Part shown: piece by piece, positions 10,501-17,959 of the stretch | How the letters are laid out: each line of letters starts with the position of its first letter | How positions within the stretch are numbered: position 1 is the first letter of the stretch | Assembly: GCA_900618425.1 (NCBI GenBank) | Contig: UZAN01047965.1 | Span: forward strand, 1 to 18,403 | Direction of reading: 5' to 3' | Length of the DNA: 18,403 bases | Source of the DNA: Echinostoma caproni | Taxonomy: Eukaryota; Platyhelminthes; Trematoda; Plagiorchiida; Echinostomatidae | Notes under the pieces: model-generated | What the model was told of the DNA's origin: nothing | The model's database searches: none | What the model saw: the letters and a program-made list of their open reading frames with translations, nothing else | Translations under genes and position numbers: made by a program

Positions 10501-12514
10501 AACATAAACCGGTTAGAACAATTTGCAAACACGGTTGATTTTTACACGTTTCTCTTGGAACAGGTGGGTAGATTTAGTTGAACACATCGTTTTCATCTTG
10601 TGGATCGTTTTGTAAGGGTGAAATTACGACAGAACACAAAGAACACATGGTGAGAAAAAAATTCTGTCTCCGGAGATCCATGTTTGGCATTTGTGCTGAT
10701 CGAAAAATTATATCTTTCTTAGCAGTACCATTTCCCATGAACTGAAATAACCTAATCGTTTCTAACCTTTCTTGTTCCGTTTGACTTAAAATCATGTTTC
10801 GGAAGTAGCATCTAAGATTCTTACAAGTAAAACATTCAGAAGGAAGAAACATGTATTGATTTACTTGTTTCCCCAATACAAGTAAAAATGTGCGTAAATT
10901 TGATAGTGGTCGTATATTCTGGGAGCTCTGGTTCATTTGGATTCGCATATTGATACACTCATGTCAGCAAAAGATAATTACCGGTCGAATCAGTTCATTC
11001 CAACGAACGTACCGATCACCTAATCCGGTTTGATGTCAGGGTAAGGTTGATGAACTCGGGTAACGCGATTTGATAGAACACCGAGAAATAGGAGGTTGTG
11101 GGACGGTCGATGAAGTGATAGATTGGTAAATATCATGCAACGTAAAGTGGGGGAACTGGATGCGAGGTTACTACTATCATGGAAGAAACATGTTGGCATC
11201 TGTGAATACGCTTTTGAGGGACGGACGAGTATCGTTTGTAAGTATCGAAGAGTCTATGGATTTTGTAGCTTATTACGGTGCTAAAATTATTCAACTCTAA
11301 GGGTGGCGAAGGTGTTTAAGAGTAAAGCAACTGTGTGAGATAGAGTGGGAGAAGTCGATGTGTGTGTGTAATCCAGTGTCAATTTGTTATTATACTTGTA
11401 CTCCTATATGTGAGTTTGGCAACAGCAACGACCGCGAAACCAATCGTAGGCTTCCGGGAAATTTTCCCAGATTGTCATACATATACTACTTATTATAAAA
11501 ATATTCAAAATAAACCTTTGTGTTGAGTCTGCTTCGGCTAAACACATAAACGCTATGTTTCTTGGAAGCTTTATTATTTCGAATTGATTTTTCAACTTAT
11601 AAATTAACTTTGAGTTGCCCAAGAAAAATATAAGCCAGAATTGGTCCCAGTGAACCTCCTACGACCACAGTTTTCACTTATTTATAAATACTTTCGGTAT
11701 TGATAACTTAAACATAAGAAAATGAATTATTTTACGCGGGTTATCAGGTCGCTGACGCCTACCTTTCTAGTTTACGTACGTGCTTTATTTGCAAATGCTT
11801 TGACTGGAAGATTTGGAAACAGTGACGTATTAGCAAGGGCAATCAAAAAACAGTTACGACCATGTAAAACAGGCATAAATCATTCCAGTTCGGGCAAAAC
11901 ACTTTGCTAGTCGGGCTTGAGAGGTGATGACTATTGACAGAATGTCTGGTTTGTGAAATTATCGCACTCCATACATGATCATGATGCGTGAAACTCAAGA
12001 TCCCAGTTTATTGAAACAGCTTGTATCAATCATATCCTACTTCCGAGTTAGGTCCAGTTTTCTTCTAACTTTCATTTTTTTCCCTGGCTTTCGGATCGAA
12101 TCAAACAGAAGTTTGATCCTCTTGGATTGTCTCTATCTTTCGAAAATGATCCGTCTCCATCAAAATGACCATTTCGGATATTCTGCGCTAATTTATTTGG
12201 TTGTTGTTAAAGGTCAATCAACTGACCGAACGCTTCTGACCGTTGTTTCTTTGCATGGAATCGAATCGATGTGTGACATGAAATTTGCAGGACAACGAGA
12301 CCGCATTGATTGAGACGGAAAAGGAAGATGCTCACATTTTGGCCGAGGCACGTCGGATCAAAGCCCCCGTGCCACCTGCAAAATTCAACGCCGCGATTGT
12401 CCGGGATCAGGCTGAGACACAAATGATGAAATCACGTCGATTGCCAGGCGAACCGAAAATTACGGTCGCCTTGAGTGAACAAACTCCCCTGACCCCTGAT
12501 GAACTTTGTCCTGA
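1271..12514 (+). CDS. CC2D2A: CC2D2A-like ciliary transition-zone protein, internal part (multi-exon, partial at both ends)
   Basis: Spliced exons give about 457 codons (about 478 with a tentative exon) matching the middle of CC2D2A. Seen in order: DEEGLYVG followed by RLENRII; WFKEDG with LLPNPL and RPP; CRLDVEIRQVVFDFHPLYTWEHV; LRALRRALEQ; a helical stretch ending AWKRVKQAREKAGFTNT; a charged coiled coil; and SRRLPGEP with TPDELCP. I recognise this order from vertebrate CC2D2A from memory; no alignment was run. Family knowledge: CC2D2A is part of the B9/MKS complex at the ciliary transition zone, gates membrane-protein entry into cilia, and is mutated in Joubert and Meckel syndromes in people. 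The N-terminal part, the C2 domain and the C-terminal part lie outside the window. Exon phases are mutually compatible and no exon carries an in-frame stop, so this looks like a working gene. In a flatworm it would be expected in ciliated cells such as flame cells, sensory endings and larval epidermis (inference). Confidence 0.88.
1760..1822 (+). CDS. CC2D2A: CC2D2A-like exon b, tentative
   Basis: After a good acceptor (TTTTATTTCAG, ending 1759) the phase-0 frame reads DNIMDLFSVIHERKEQIW, then STD, until the stop at 1844-1846. It would join exon a in frame. The end is unsure. A donor at 1823 (GTCTCC) keeps phase 0 for the next exon but is weak. A stronger donor at 1797 (GTAAGG) leaves phase 1, which does not fit the next exon at 3280 unless another small exon lies between. 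I cannot match these residues to the family, so this exon rests only on the acceptor, the open frame and its position. Confidence 0.4.
1823..3279 (+). other. Intron between exons b and c
   Basis: AT-rich, with several short open frames on both strands (2046-2267, 2264-2521, 2621-2809) that show no motif and do not fit the family. A small CT run lies at 2335-2344. A missed small exon is possible, because the end of exon b is unsettled. Confidence 0.5.
3280..3408 (+). CDS. CC2D2A: CC2D2A-like exon c: WF.EDG / LPNP region
   Basis: Forty-three codons in phase 0/0, reading TWFKEDGNFALLPNPLRSV and then PQRPP, ending FQVDYIP. The WF..DG....LPNP....RP signature is among the most conserved parts of CC2D2A. 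The acceptor is CGATTCAG (ending 3279) and the donor is GTGAGT at 3409. An alternative acceptor at 3233-3234 would add 15 codons in the same frame. Two open frames overlap here; only this one fits the family. Confidence 0.87.
3711..4007 (+). CDS. CC2D2A: CC2D2A-like exon d: HPL..EHV region
   Basis: Ninety-nine codons, phase 0/0, the longest exon seen. The acceptor is TTCTCTACAG (ending 3710) and the donor is GTAAGT at 4008. The second half carries CRLDVEIRQVVFDFHPLYTW, then EHVHAQNLRQIVMAYQ, corresponding to the conserved family stretch in which a beta-rich LDI.I....F..HP.F segment is followed by EHV and a long helix. The first half (RYLALENDNASFGKSMSWNF) is less familiar and probably lineage-specific. 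Helix-forming residues at the exon end run directly into exon e. Confidence 0.9.
4008..6297 (+). other. Intron between exons d and e
   Basis: About 2.3 kb between a GTAAGT donor and a CCTTCAG acceptor. Open frames at 4101-4409 (minus) and 4469-4708 (plus) look like chance. The only structured piece is a possible tRNA-like repeat near 5617-5700, listed separately. Confidence 0.65.
5617..5700 (-). repeat. Weak tRNA-like repeat candidate
   Basis: On the minus strand, TGGCCTAGCAG (5679-5689) fits the A-box pattern and a degenerate B-box-like GGTGTATTCCGACC lies at 5635-5648. The adjoining minus-strand open frame (to 5928) shows no protein motif. No second copy is present here. Confidence 0.3.
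6298..6357 (+). CDS. CC2D2A: CC2D2A-like exon e: short basic helix
   Basis: Twenty codons, phase 0/0, reading LRALRRALEQLKKKKQ and then QAAE. The acceptor is CCCCTTCAG (ending 6297) and the donor is GTGAGT at 6358. It continues the helix after the EHV segment; the family has a similar L.ALR.A run at this point. It is short and phase-neutral, so it could be skipped without shifting the frame. Confidence 0.8.
6358..7867 (+). other. Intron between exons e and f
   Basis: About 1.5 kb. It holds a TGAATGAATGAA run (6406-6418), a GTT/GCT triplet repeat (6781-6823), and a very short stretch resembling a reverse-transcriptase motif (7287-7319, see findings). Nothing else is supported. Confidence 0.65.
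6781..6823 (+). repeat. GTT/GCT triplet microsatellite
   Basis: An imperfect trinucleotide tract in an intron: GTT units with one ATT interruption, followed by GCT units and a CTACTGCT end. On the minus strand it reads AGC/AAC. It is not in a coding exon. Confidence 0.9.
7868..7938 (+). CDS. CC2D2A: CC2D2A-like exon f: helical segment
   Basis: Seventy-one bases, phase 0 at the start and 2 at the end, reading ENSEESSVLIEMDANIEQYE, then QEI and a split codon. The acceptor is CCTTTGCAG (ending 7867) and the donor is GTAAAT at 7939. The I...I..YE.EIR pattern corresponds to the short helix that precedes the WK..K..RE segment in CC2D2A. The split codon is completed by the first base of exon g (AG + T, serine). 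Confidence 0.78.
7939..8491 (+). other. Intron between exons f and g
   Basis: 553 bases from a GTAAAT donor to a strong pyrimidine-tract acceptor (8436-8491). I see no repeat or gene inside it. Confidence 0.7.
8492..8632 (+). CDS. CC2D2A: CC2D2A-like exon g: WK..K.....FTNT region
   Basis: A 141-base exon, phase 2 at both ends, reading LIRRSRNHAEAIQRGLLASA, then LRAWKRVKQAREKAGFTNTT and VRLNIT plus a split codon (CA + A, glutamine). The acceptor is TTGCCTCTCAG (ending 8491) after a long pyrimidine-rich tract; the donor is GTAAGT at 8633. The pattern LL...L..WK..K..RE..GFTNT followed by a hydrophobic strand is a strong CC2D2A match and one of the clearest supports for the assignment. The exon is too small to stand out as an open reading frame, so it is easily missed. 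Confidence 0.87.
9303..9363 (+). repeat. AT-rich tract between 8-base direct repeats
   Basis: The direct repeats are TCAACTGA at 9303-9310 and 9356-9363, with an almost purely A/T tract between. It lies on the 3' side of SINE copy A and may be part of that element's tail or an old insertion footprint. Confidence 0.4.
9421..9654 (-). mobile_element. tRNA-derived SINE-like element, copy A
   Basis: Read on the minus strand, the element carries a good RNA polymerase III A box, TGGCCGAGTGG (9578-9588), and a B-box-like GGTTTCGATCG (9535-9545), about 32 bases apart as in a tRNA. A non-tRNA body follows (9421-9530). The same 233-base unit recurs at 16815-17047 with only about nine or ten differences by eye, which shows that it is a dispersed repeat. 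The open frame through it (9410-9691, minus) is therefore not a gene. It sits antisense inside a CC2D2A intron. The family could not be named; SINEs of this kind are known in trematodes. No poly-A tail is visible; an AT-rich tract lies just beyond its 3' side (9309-9356). Confidence 0.75.
9903..10059 (+). CDS. CC2D2A: CC2D2A-like exon h: charged coiled coil
   Basis: A 157-base exon, phase 2 at the start and 0 at the end. It reads ELVDRVKEQKEWDKELEDIV, then EEARRMHERQSKSLRQTYAQ, then ELVTYRQLKKHQ. The acceptor is CCATTGCAG (ending 9902) and the donor is GTATGC at 10060. The residues are strongly helical and charged, as expected for the coiled coil between the FTNT region and the C2 part. Two longer open frames overlap this stretch (one starting at 9749 on plus, one on minus), but only this frame continues the upstream exon. 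Confidence 0.85.
10361..10417 (+). CDS. CC2D2A: CC2D2A-like exon i: short basic coiled-coil exon
   Basis: Nineteen codons, phase 0/0, reading AAAMRRQRMRESGKETNTD. The acceptor is TTCCTCATGCAG (ending 10360) and the donor is GTGAGT at 10418. It extends the basic end of the coiled coil of exon h; vertebrate CC2D2A has a lysine-rich AAE-containing stretch here. Phase-neutral and small, so a candidate for optional splicing. Confidence 0.75.
10418..12290 (+). other. Intron between exons i and j
   Basis: About 1.9 kb. A G-rich, C-poor stretch runs from about 11030 to 11390 on the plus strand, and an AT-rich stretch follows. Open frames at 10574-10948 and 11404-11622 (minus) and 11722-11910 and 11975-12313 (plus) have no motif I recognise. 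Confidence 0.65.
12291..12514 (+). CDS. CC2D2A: CC2D2A-like exon j: LCP region before the C2 domain
   Basis: A 224-base exon, phase 0 at the start and 2 at the end. It reads DNETALIETEKEDAHILAEA, later AIVRDQAETQMMKSRRLPGE, and ends QTPLTPDELCP plus a split codon. The acceptor is AAATTTGCAG (ending 12290) and the donor is GTAAGT at 12515. The family has I..E...R...SRR...EP followed by TP...CP at this place, then enters the C2 domain. The next exon must start by completing GA-, giving glutamate or aspartate; I could not find it in the remaining 5.9 kb. Confidence 0.87.
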
Positions 12515-13738
12515 GTAAGTGATCCTATCACGAAATGTACTGGTTCCATCCGTGATGCACGAATATTTCCCCGTACCATTTGCTGTCAGTGGCTTGAAAC
12601 TGTAATCATTCCGAAATGGGTAAGATTTCTTGTTCTTTGTTCATTGAGTTTGCAGTAGGGTGATCTATTCAGATGCAATGTGATTATGTCACCGGGTAAT
12701 CAGAGATTACCTTGAAGGTTACTTGGAAAGCTGACATAAATAAAGTCTCATTCGAAACAGATACTAATTCGGAACTGCGAAAATGCAGAGAGCACGCTTG
12801 TTCTGCTTTCCGCCGACAGGAGTTGTTGTTATCCGGGATAATAATCTACCACATTCACTTCTGAACACGGAGGCATCGGCTTAAGTATTGTGCTCCTGAT
12901 TCAACTGCAGTTTTCCGTTTTTCTTCTTCATTTCTCCATACAGCCTTTGTATGGTCGCAGCTTCCTTCCTGAAAGTTTATTGTACGTTTCAATAATTACT
13001 GAATAAAAAAGTAAATTAAAACATAGAAACACTGGATCACTTAAAAAGCACGGGAGAAAAGCTGGCGGAAATCGTGCACCCATTGTGCTCTTGCTGGTTA
13101 ACCTATGCATGGACTATTGTTAACCCTTACATATTGTATAAACAGCAGTCTGCAAATTACATGAGATTTGTTCATTATCCATTACATCGTGGGGGAAAAT
13201 TGATTTAACTACACCGAAAATAAGTATATCTGTAAATTTCACTAATAAAGACAAATAAGGTGTAAACATTATTTTGGTTCCCAAGGTAAATCTTGCAGCC
13301 ATTAGGATTTGGCATAGAGTGGGAAGAATATGTGGTGCCAAAAGCTGCGGACCACTGCCATATGAGTTGGCTTAGCCAAAATACAAAGACTTTGCCAATT
13401 CTTTCAGGTAAGATCGAACAATATGGTTTTTATCGCCCCTCATATCCATAGTGGATGTGTACAGTGATGAACCATATCAAGTGTGAATTTCATCATTTAG
13501 AGATTCCTCTGATTGAATAGAAAGAAGCAAATTAAGTATTGAGACTCGAGAGGGAAGTGCAGTAGATGAAATCTCAGTGAAGTGAACGAAAACTTATCCC
13601 ACCAACACGGCATAAGTATTTTCCAAATTCGATCTTTAACGGTTAACATCAGTGTAGGTCAGTGACAACACATAAACTCGTTCGATCCATCACCCAACCA
13701 TGCAGATTATGACGCCTCGAAATCGATCTCTATCACAT

Positions 13739-13751
13739 AGAGAGAGAGAGA
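13739..13751 (+). repeat. Short AG dinucleotide repeat
   Basis: About six AG units following CACAT; a simple repeat in the terminal non-coding region. Confidence 0.8.
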
Positions 13752-13811
13752 CATGCCACCTTGTTACATCATCCATGTTTCGTGTAGATAAATGAAAATC
13801 AACTTCCTATG

Positions 13812-14070
13812 TTGAACTCAGTCTCATGCAGTGATTCGGGGTAAACCCCATAGTCACGAGGACCTGCTGTTCAGTGGTGGAAACCGCAACCGCAACTCGC
13901 AACTTTAAATGGCGAACCACATAAGGCCCCGCTAGGTTTGGAGTGGCACTGAACCGGACGACAATAGAGCTGCCTACCACCAAAATCGGTGGTGTTGGCG
14001 GGGCCCGGACCTCAGACCACAGGGTCCACAGCACGCCGGTGACAGTGACTAAACTACTGTGCTACCATTA
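13812..14070 (-). mobile_element. Second tRNA-like repeat candidate
   Basis: On the minus strand there is an A-box match TAGCACAGTAG (14054-14064) and a degenerate B box GGTCCGGGCCC (14001-14011), 42 bases apart. A GC-rich body follows that is unlike the AT-rich surroundings. Overlapping open frames occur on both strands (13807-14034 minus, 13943-14329 plus), as is common in repeats that get annotated as hypothetical proteins. No second copy is in this window, so its repeat nature is inferred from the boxes and the composition. Confidence 0.5.
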
Positions 14071-14739
14071 CATTATTTGTTGCACATTTGTTCACTTCAT
14101 ATATATAACTGCATTAGCCAGAGAAAGAAAGTATCGAAAACGAGCATGTTCGCTGCTCGTGTTGTTCTGTCGAAGCTTGATGTGTCTAATTTGCACCGGT
14201 GGGCTCAGATCAAAACACACTTATCCCACTCTGCATTTCGTTCCGATTAGAAAATCACTCAGGAAGCATTTTCACGAGGCCCTTTCGGGTCTTTTGGGTA
14301 CCTACTTGGATGAAACAACAGAGGGATGATTGAAATGTTGGAAGTATTATCAAGGTAAACAGGGGGAAATCCTGGTAGACTAAAGTTTGAAAGCTATTAC
14401 GTTGATGCAAAAGCACCACGGTTTATGACACTCAGCGTCATCATCATCATCTCTTTAGCGTGTTTATCCATCGTTTACACTGGATTGCCAAACAATCTCA
14501 TAAAGGTAACGCATCTCAGACTATTCCCGCTAAAGTTGTCATCTTCTGAATGATACGAGCCAAAAGTTAAACGAAGTTCTGAGCCATTGAACTCAACTTC
14601 CACCTATTGCCTCTAATATTAAAATGGATCTGGACATGATTGAAAATACCTCTGTATCTCACACACTGTAAGTCAAAATTCATATGAAGTTACGGTAGTG
14701 TATATATAGACAGAACTAGGCGATAATTGTCATCACGTG

Positions 14740-14951
14740 TGGTCGAACACATTGCAAAGCAGTTGATGAAGTCGATGAACCAAACCACGCTCGATAGTCA
14801 GGCGATTGCANNNNGAAACTCGGGTTCATCCATTGCAGAACTGTTAGTGCCAGGGCAGCTCAAATACCACTGCGAGTAGCAAGTAAAACACGAACTAGGC
14901 AACAGATTCTTTTAACAAACGTCCGTAATGAAGTTCAAGAGAATGATTAAT
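14740..14951 (+). other. Possible broken coding piece spanning an N gap
   Basis: Before the gap a frame reads VVEHIAKQLMKSMNQTTLDS; after it another reads ARAAQIPLRVASKTRTRQQI, then LLTNVRNEVQEND and a stop. Both look more protein-like than their surroundings, but the gap hides whether they join. They do not fit the next CC2D2A segment, and I do not recognise a family. Confidence 0.2.
14811..14814. other. Assembly gap (4 N)
   Basis: Four undetermined bases. Their true number may differ, so reading frames should not be joined across them. A further single N is at 15210. Confidence 0.95.
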
Positions 14952-15300
14952 CTCGTAATAGGTTATCTAAGTCCGTATCAGATTCTGTTTTGGAGTACGG
15001 AAACCCGCAAGCTCCGTTTGTGGAATGCACAACAAGGGGACGAGGTCAGATTATACTGCGAACACTATAATCGACCTGAACGAATCATGCTGTCAGTTCC
15101 TACCGCCACTCAACTTTTTCCTCCTGTCTGAGTCCTCAGTTTGAGGCTAAATGGATTCAATTCACCCCTTTTGAAATGGCGTAAAATGATTACTATGAAT
15201 AATATTATTNCATAAGAATACCGCAATGCGTACGTTACACATCATGCATGCGAGTACGGTCGTATTTGGTGTAATTCCAATTTCAGATTAAATCGCTATC

Positions 15301-15320
15301 ACCCCGCCCCACCCCCCGGG
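15301..15320 (+). repeat. C-rich low-complexity tract
   Basis: ACCCCGCCCCACCCCCCGGG in an otherwise AT-rich area; a G-quadruplex is possible on the opposite strand. Confidence 0.6.
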
Positions 15321-16814
15321 TTTTAATCTACCAAGGAGCCTTGAATTATTGCTGGTCAGGTAAACCTACCAACATGTAGCAACATGCAGTACTCCACTGA
15401 ACTCCACTGAACCATAGGGAATGGCAAGTGTGAGTAGACTGGCATCTTAGTTTGTGAAATACCAATCGAAAATGAGCTAAAACGACTGCTAGACGTTCTG
15501 AACCAAAATCGGCGGACTACACTTTACTGTGGCAAACTAATTTGTAGAAATTTCTCCTCGATATGCTCACATCAGGTGGTTATAGATATAAGATATCTGA
15601 TTGGCCGAATACGACTTCGTTTATAATGATGACACGGGTGAGCAACCAGAGCAAGCGAACGTGCTAAGGCAAGAGGTAGTCAATGCTAGAACCGCGAAGG
15701 GGGAGAGAGGACTAAGGTCAGATGAAATAATACTGGAGAGGCGGACATTGAGGTAGGTCCAAAGTTGGTCAACAGTAAATCACAAGACCCACTTCATCCA
15801 CAATCGCCTTGACAATTTCGGGGCATTTGTGAATTGCGAAAATGTGCTGGATTATCCTCCCAAATGATTTCACCAATCGACTCTAATGTCCGATTTTATT
15901 GACCTTGGCACTAAGCGCAAATGGTAGGTACCGGTCACTGCATATTCCGCACACAATTTTTGTAAAATAATCACGGTATGATTAGCCCATGTAATGTTTG
16001 TAAAAATAAAAATCTAATGCAAATAAATCATCTATAATAGGCGAGAACAAATTTGAATACTACTCAAAAAATTGGTTTAAAAACGCTCAATTTTTATTCT
16101 CACCCTTCTCTTCGCTAGCGAGCATGTTGTTAAAAAATTTGGATGCATTCGAAATAATTCACGCTATACCTGGGAAATATGCCATCGGAATAAGTAGGCG
16201 CTTCTGAACCACTGCTGAGCCATTCTAATTCGCATTTACAGGCCTGAACTATGTAAGTAAAAGAAACTTTCCATTTCGACTTGAAAAGAGGACTGCCGTG
16301 CAGAGTATCGATCCTCTTCCCAATACACCTTCCCCCTTGCACAGTATCACCTACTGAAAGCATAATAATCAATTATTTTTTGCCTCCACTGTCCCTTCCC
16401 GATTAAAGCCCATGCTATGCATGACATGTTTCTAATCTAACTTACGTAACGTCATTCCGCTCTCTCACCTCGACTCACAACTTTCAACAACATTTTAATC
16501 AACCTATCTCTCTACCTTTGTCATCTCACACCATCCGCAATTCCAGCATTGACTACCGCTAGTCTTAGCGATTTATCTTTCTCCGCTTCCTCTTCGCTGT
16601 ATCTTTATAAACTGAGGTGTAATCGGCCATTTTTGGAAATCTCTACTATGATTACTTTAAATATACCGAAACAAAAGTACTGCACCCCTGGATTTTTAGA
16701 TTATCTCCACTCCCACATGCTCGAGCACCACCGCTTTTGAGAATCTATAGACAGCAACCAAATGAAAAGCCCACAGGTGGAATTTCATCAAATTACTTTC
16801 AATTCTCAAACGTT

Positions 16815-17047
16815 AATTCGACGTCTATATGGCGAATGAAGGGTGAACTGAAAAGCTAGGAAGCACTGGACAGCTGTTTTCACCTGGTAGGGTCTCATCA
16901 GCAGTGCGAATCCATCGACCCAGCTAGCGATCGAAACCGGGGTCTCATGAGTAGAACGGAAGCATGCTACCCACTCGGCCACCGGGCAGATGATCAGACC
17001 GTTTTTCATTCTCCATTTACACGATATAGCACAACCCATCTTTGCGA
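16815..17047 (-). mobile_element. tRNA-derived SINE-like element, copy B
   Basis: This is almost the same unit as copy A, on the same strand, with A box TGGCCGAGTGG at 16971-16981 and B-box-like GGTTTCGATCG at 16928-16938. The head (tRNA-like) half is virtually identical to copy A, and most differences fall in the last 30 bases of the 3' end (16815-16845). It is followed after ten bases by an inverted partial copy. The minus-strand open frame 16806-17039 belongs to the repeat. Confidence 0.75.
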
Positions 17048-17057
17048 TCCCCAGTTA

Positions 17058-17165
17058 GGTCGATAGATTCGCACTGCTGATGAGACCCAATCAGGTCGAA
17101 ACAGCTGTTCAGTGATTCCTAGCTTTTCAGTGTACGCCTCATTTGCTATATACACGACGAATTCA
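17058..17165 (+). mobile_element. Inverted partial copy C of the SINE-like element (body without tRNA head)
   Basis: This stretch is the reverse complement of 16815-16920, with about 15 percent or more mismatch by eye; for example ATTCGCACTGCTGATGAGAC answers GTCTCATCAGCAGTGCGAAT of copy B. It holds only the body or 3' half, so it lacks the promoter boxes. It is more diverged than A and B are from each other and therefore probably older. Confidence 0.72.
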
Positions 17166-17605
17166 CCTTTGAAATTGAACCAGATCCTCCCTTACTCACT
17201 TTTAATTTTACATGTCAATACCCGAATTTTCACCGTGACAGAAGTTATTCCAATGACAATAACAATAACAGAGACAAAGGTATCGCATCTCATATGGACT
17301 CAACCCATCGAAGTCACTTTATTACTTAGTTTAAGCTTTCGAATCATGTCCGTGTCGATATTATTCCACTCCGTTAGCCACAATGTTCGGATATCATATT
17401 TTTTCGATGTAAATTTTGAAGTGTTAGTATACCTTTTGGATAAGAATAACAGAGACATTTTCTATAGAGTCCAAATCTTGGCTGCACGCAGACCGCGAAA
17501 TAATAACTAAATTTTTTCGATACAAGTAATGAACTACGGTGACATCTTGATAAAAAACCGCTGCCTGGTGACCACTTGCATAATCCCATCGGAATCTTGC
17601 CCCTT

Positions 17606-17630
17606 CCCCCCCCCCCCACACACACACACA
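17606..17630 (+). repeat. Poly-C run followed by CA repeat
   Basis: Twelve consecutive C bases (17606-17617) run directly into about seven CA units. Open frames over this stretch on the minus strand read as valine- and glycine-rich low complexity and are not genes. Confidence 0.9.
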
Positions 17631-17959
17631 GACATAGTAGGGCGTGTTCGGTTGGGCCGTCTCTCGAGAAGACACCCCCATATTATCACTGATTTTCTGT
17701 TGTCAGTCAGATTACTGAAGTACCGCTCTTCTTTGCACGGATTATGCCGTTAGTATTTACATATTTCCAATCCACTGAGATTGGCCTTCTTTTCTTCGCT
17801 AATTCCATTCGTATTTCCAAGTTACAACAAGTTTCAGTTCTCAGTAAAAGTCTTCTTGAGTGAAATGTTGCTGGCACTATGCACCTTTTTTTTGCATATA
17901 ATTCCCAGATGGGGACCGTTTCAAATGTTTATTGTACCTTTCACATCGAAACGTTCAAC

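Larger units (their letters stand above)
16815..17165. repeat. Inverted repeat formed by SINE copies B and C
   Basis: The arms are 16815-16920 and 17058-17165, with a spacer of about 137 bases that contains the tRNA-like promoter head of copy B. A transcript through the region could fold into a long imperfect hairpin of about 105 base pairs. Confidence 0.7.

Noticed and set aside
10574..10948. 124-residue minus-strand open frame
   Set aside because: It is within a CC2D2A intron, with no motif and no supporting splice or neighbour evidence.
13943..14329. 128-residue plus-strand open frame
   Set aside because: It starts inside a tRNA-like repeat and has no motif; probably a repeat-derived frame.
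16971..16981. A true tRNA gene at the A-box match
   Set aside because: The region does not fold into a full cloverleaf by eye, the B box is altered, and the unit is repeated with a non-tRNA body, so it is a SINE head.
17112..17510. 132-residue plus-strand open frame
   Set aside because: It begins in the inverted SINE half copy and has hydrophobic low-complexity residues without a recognisable domain.
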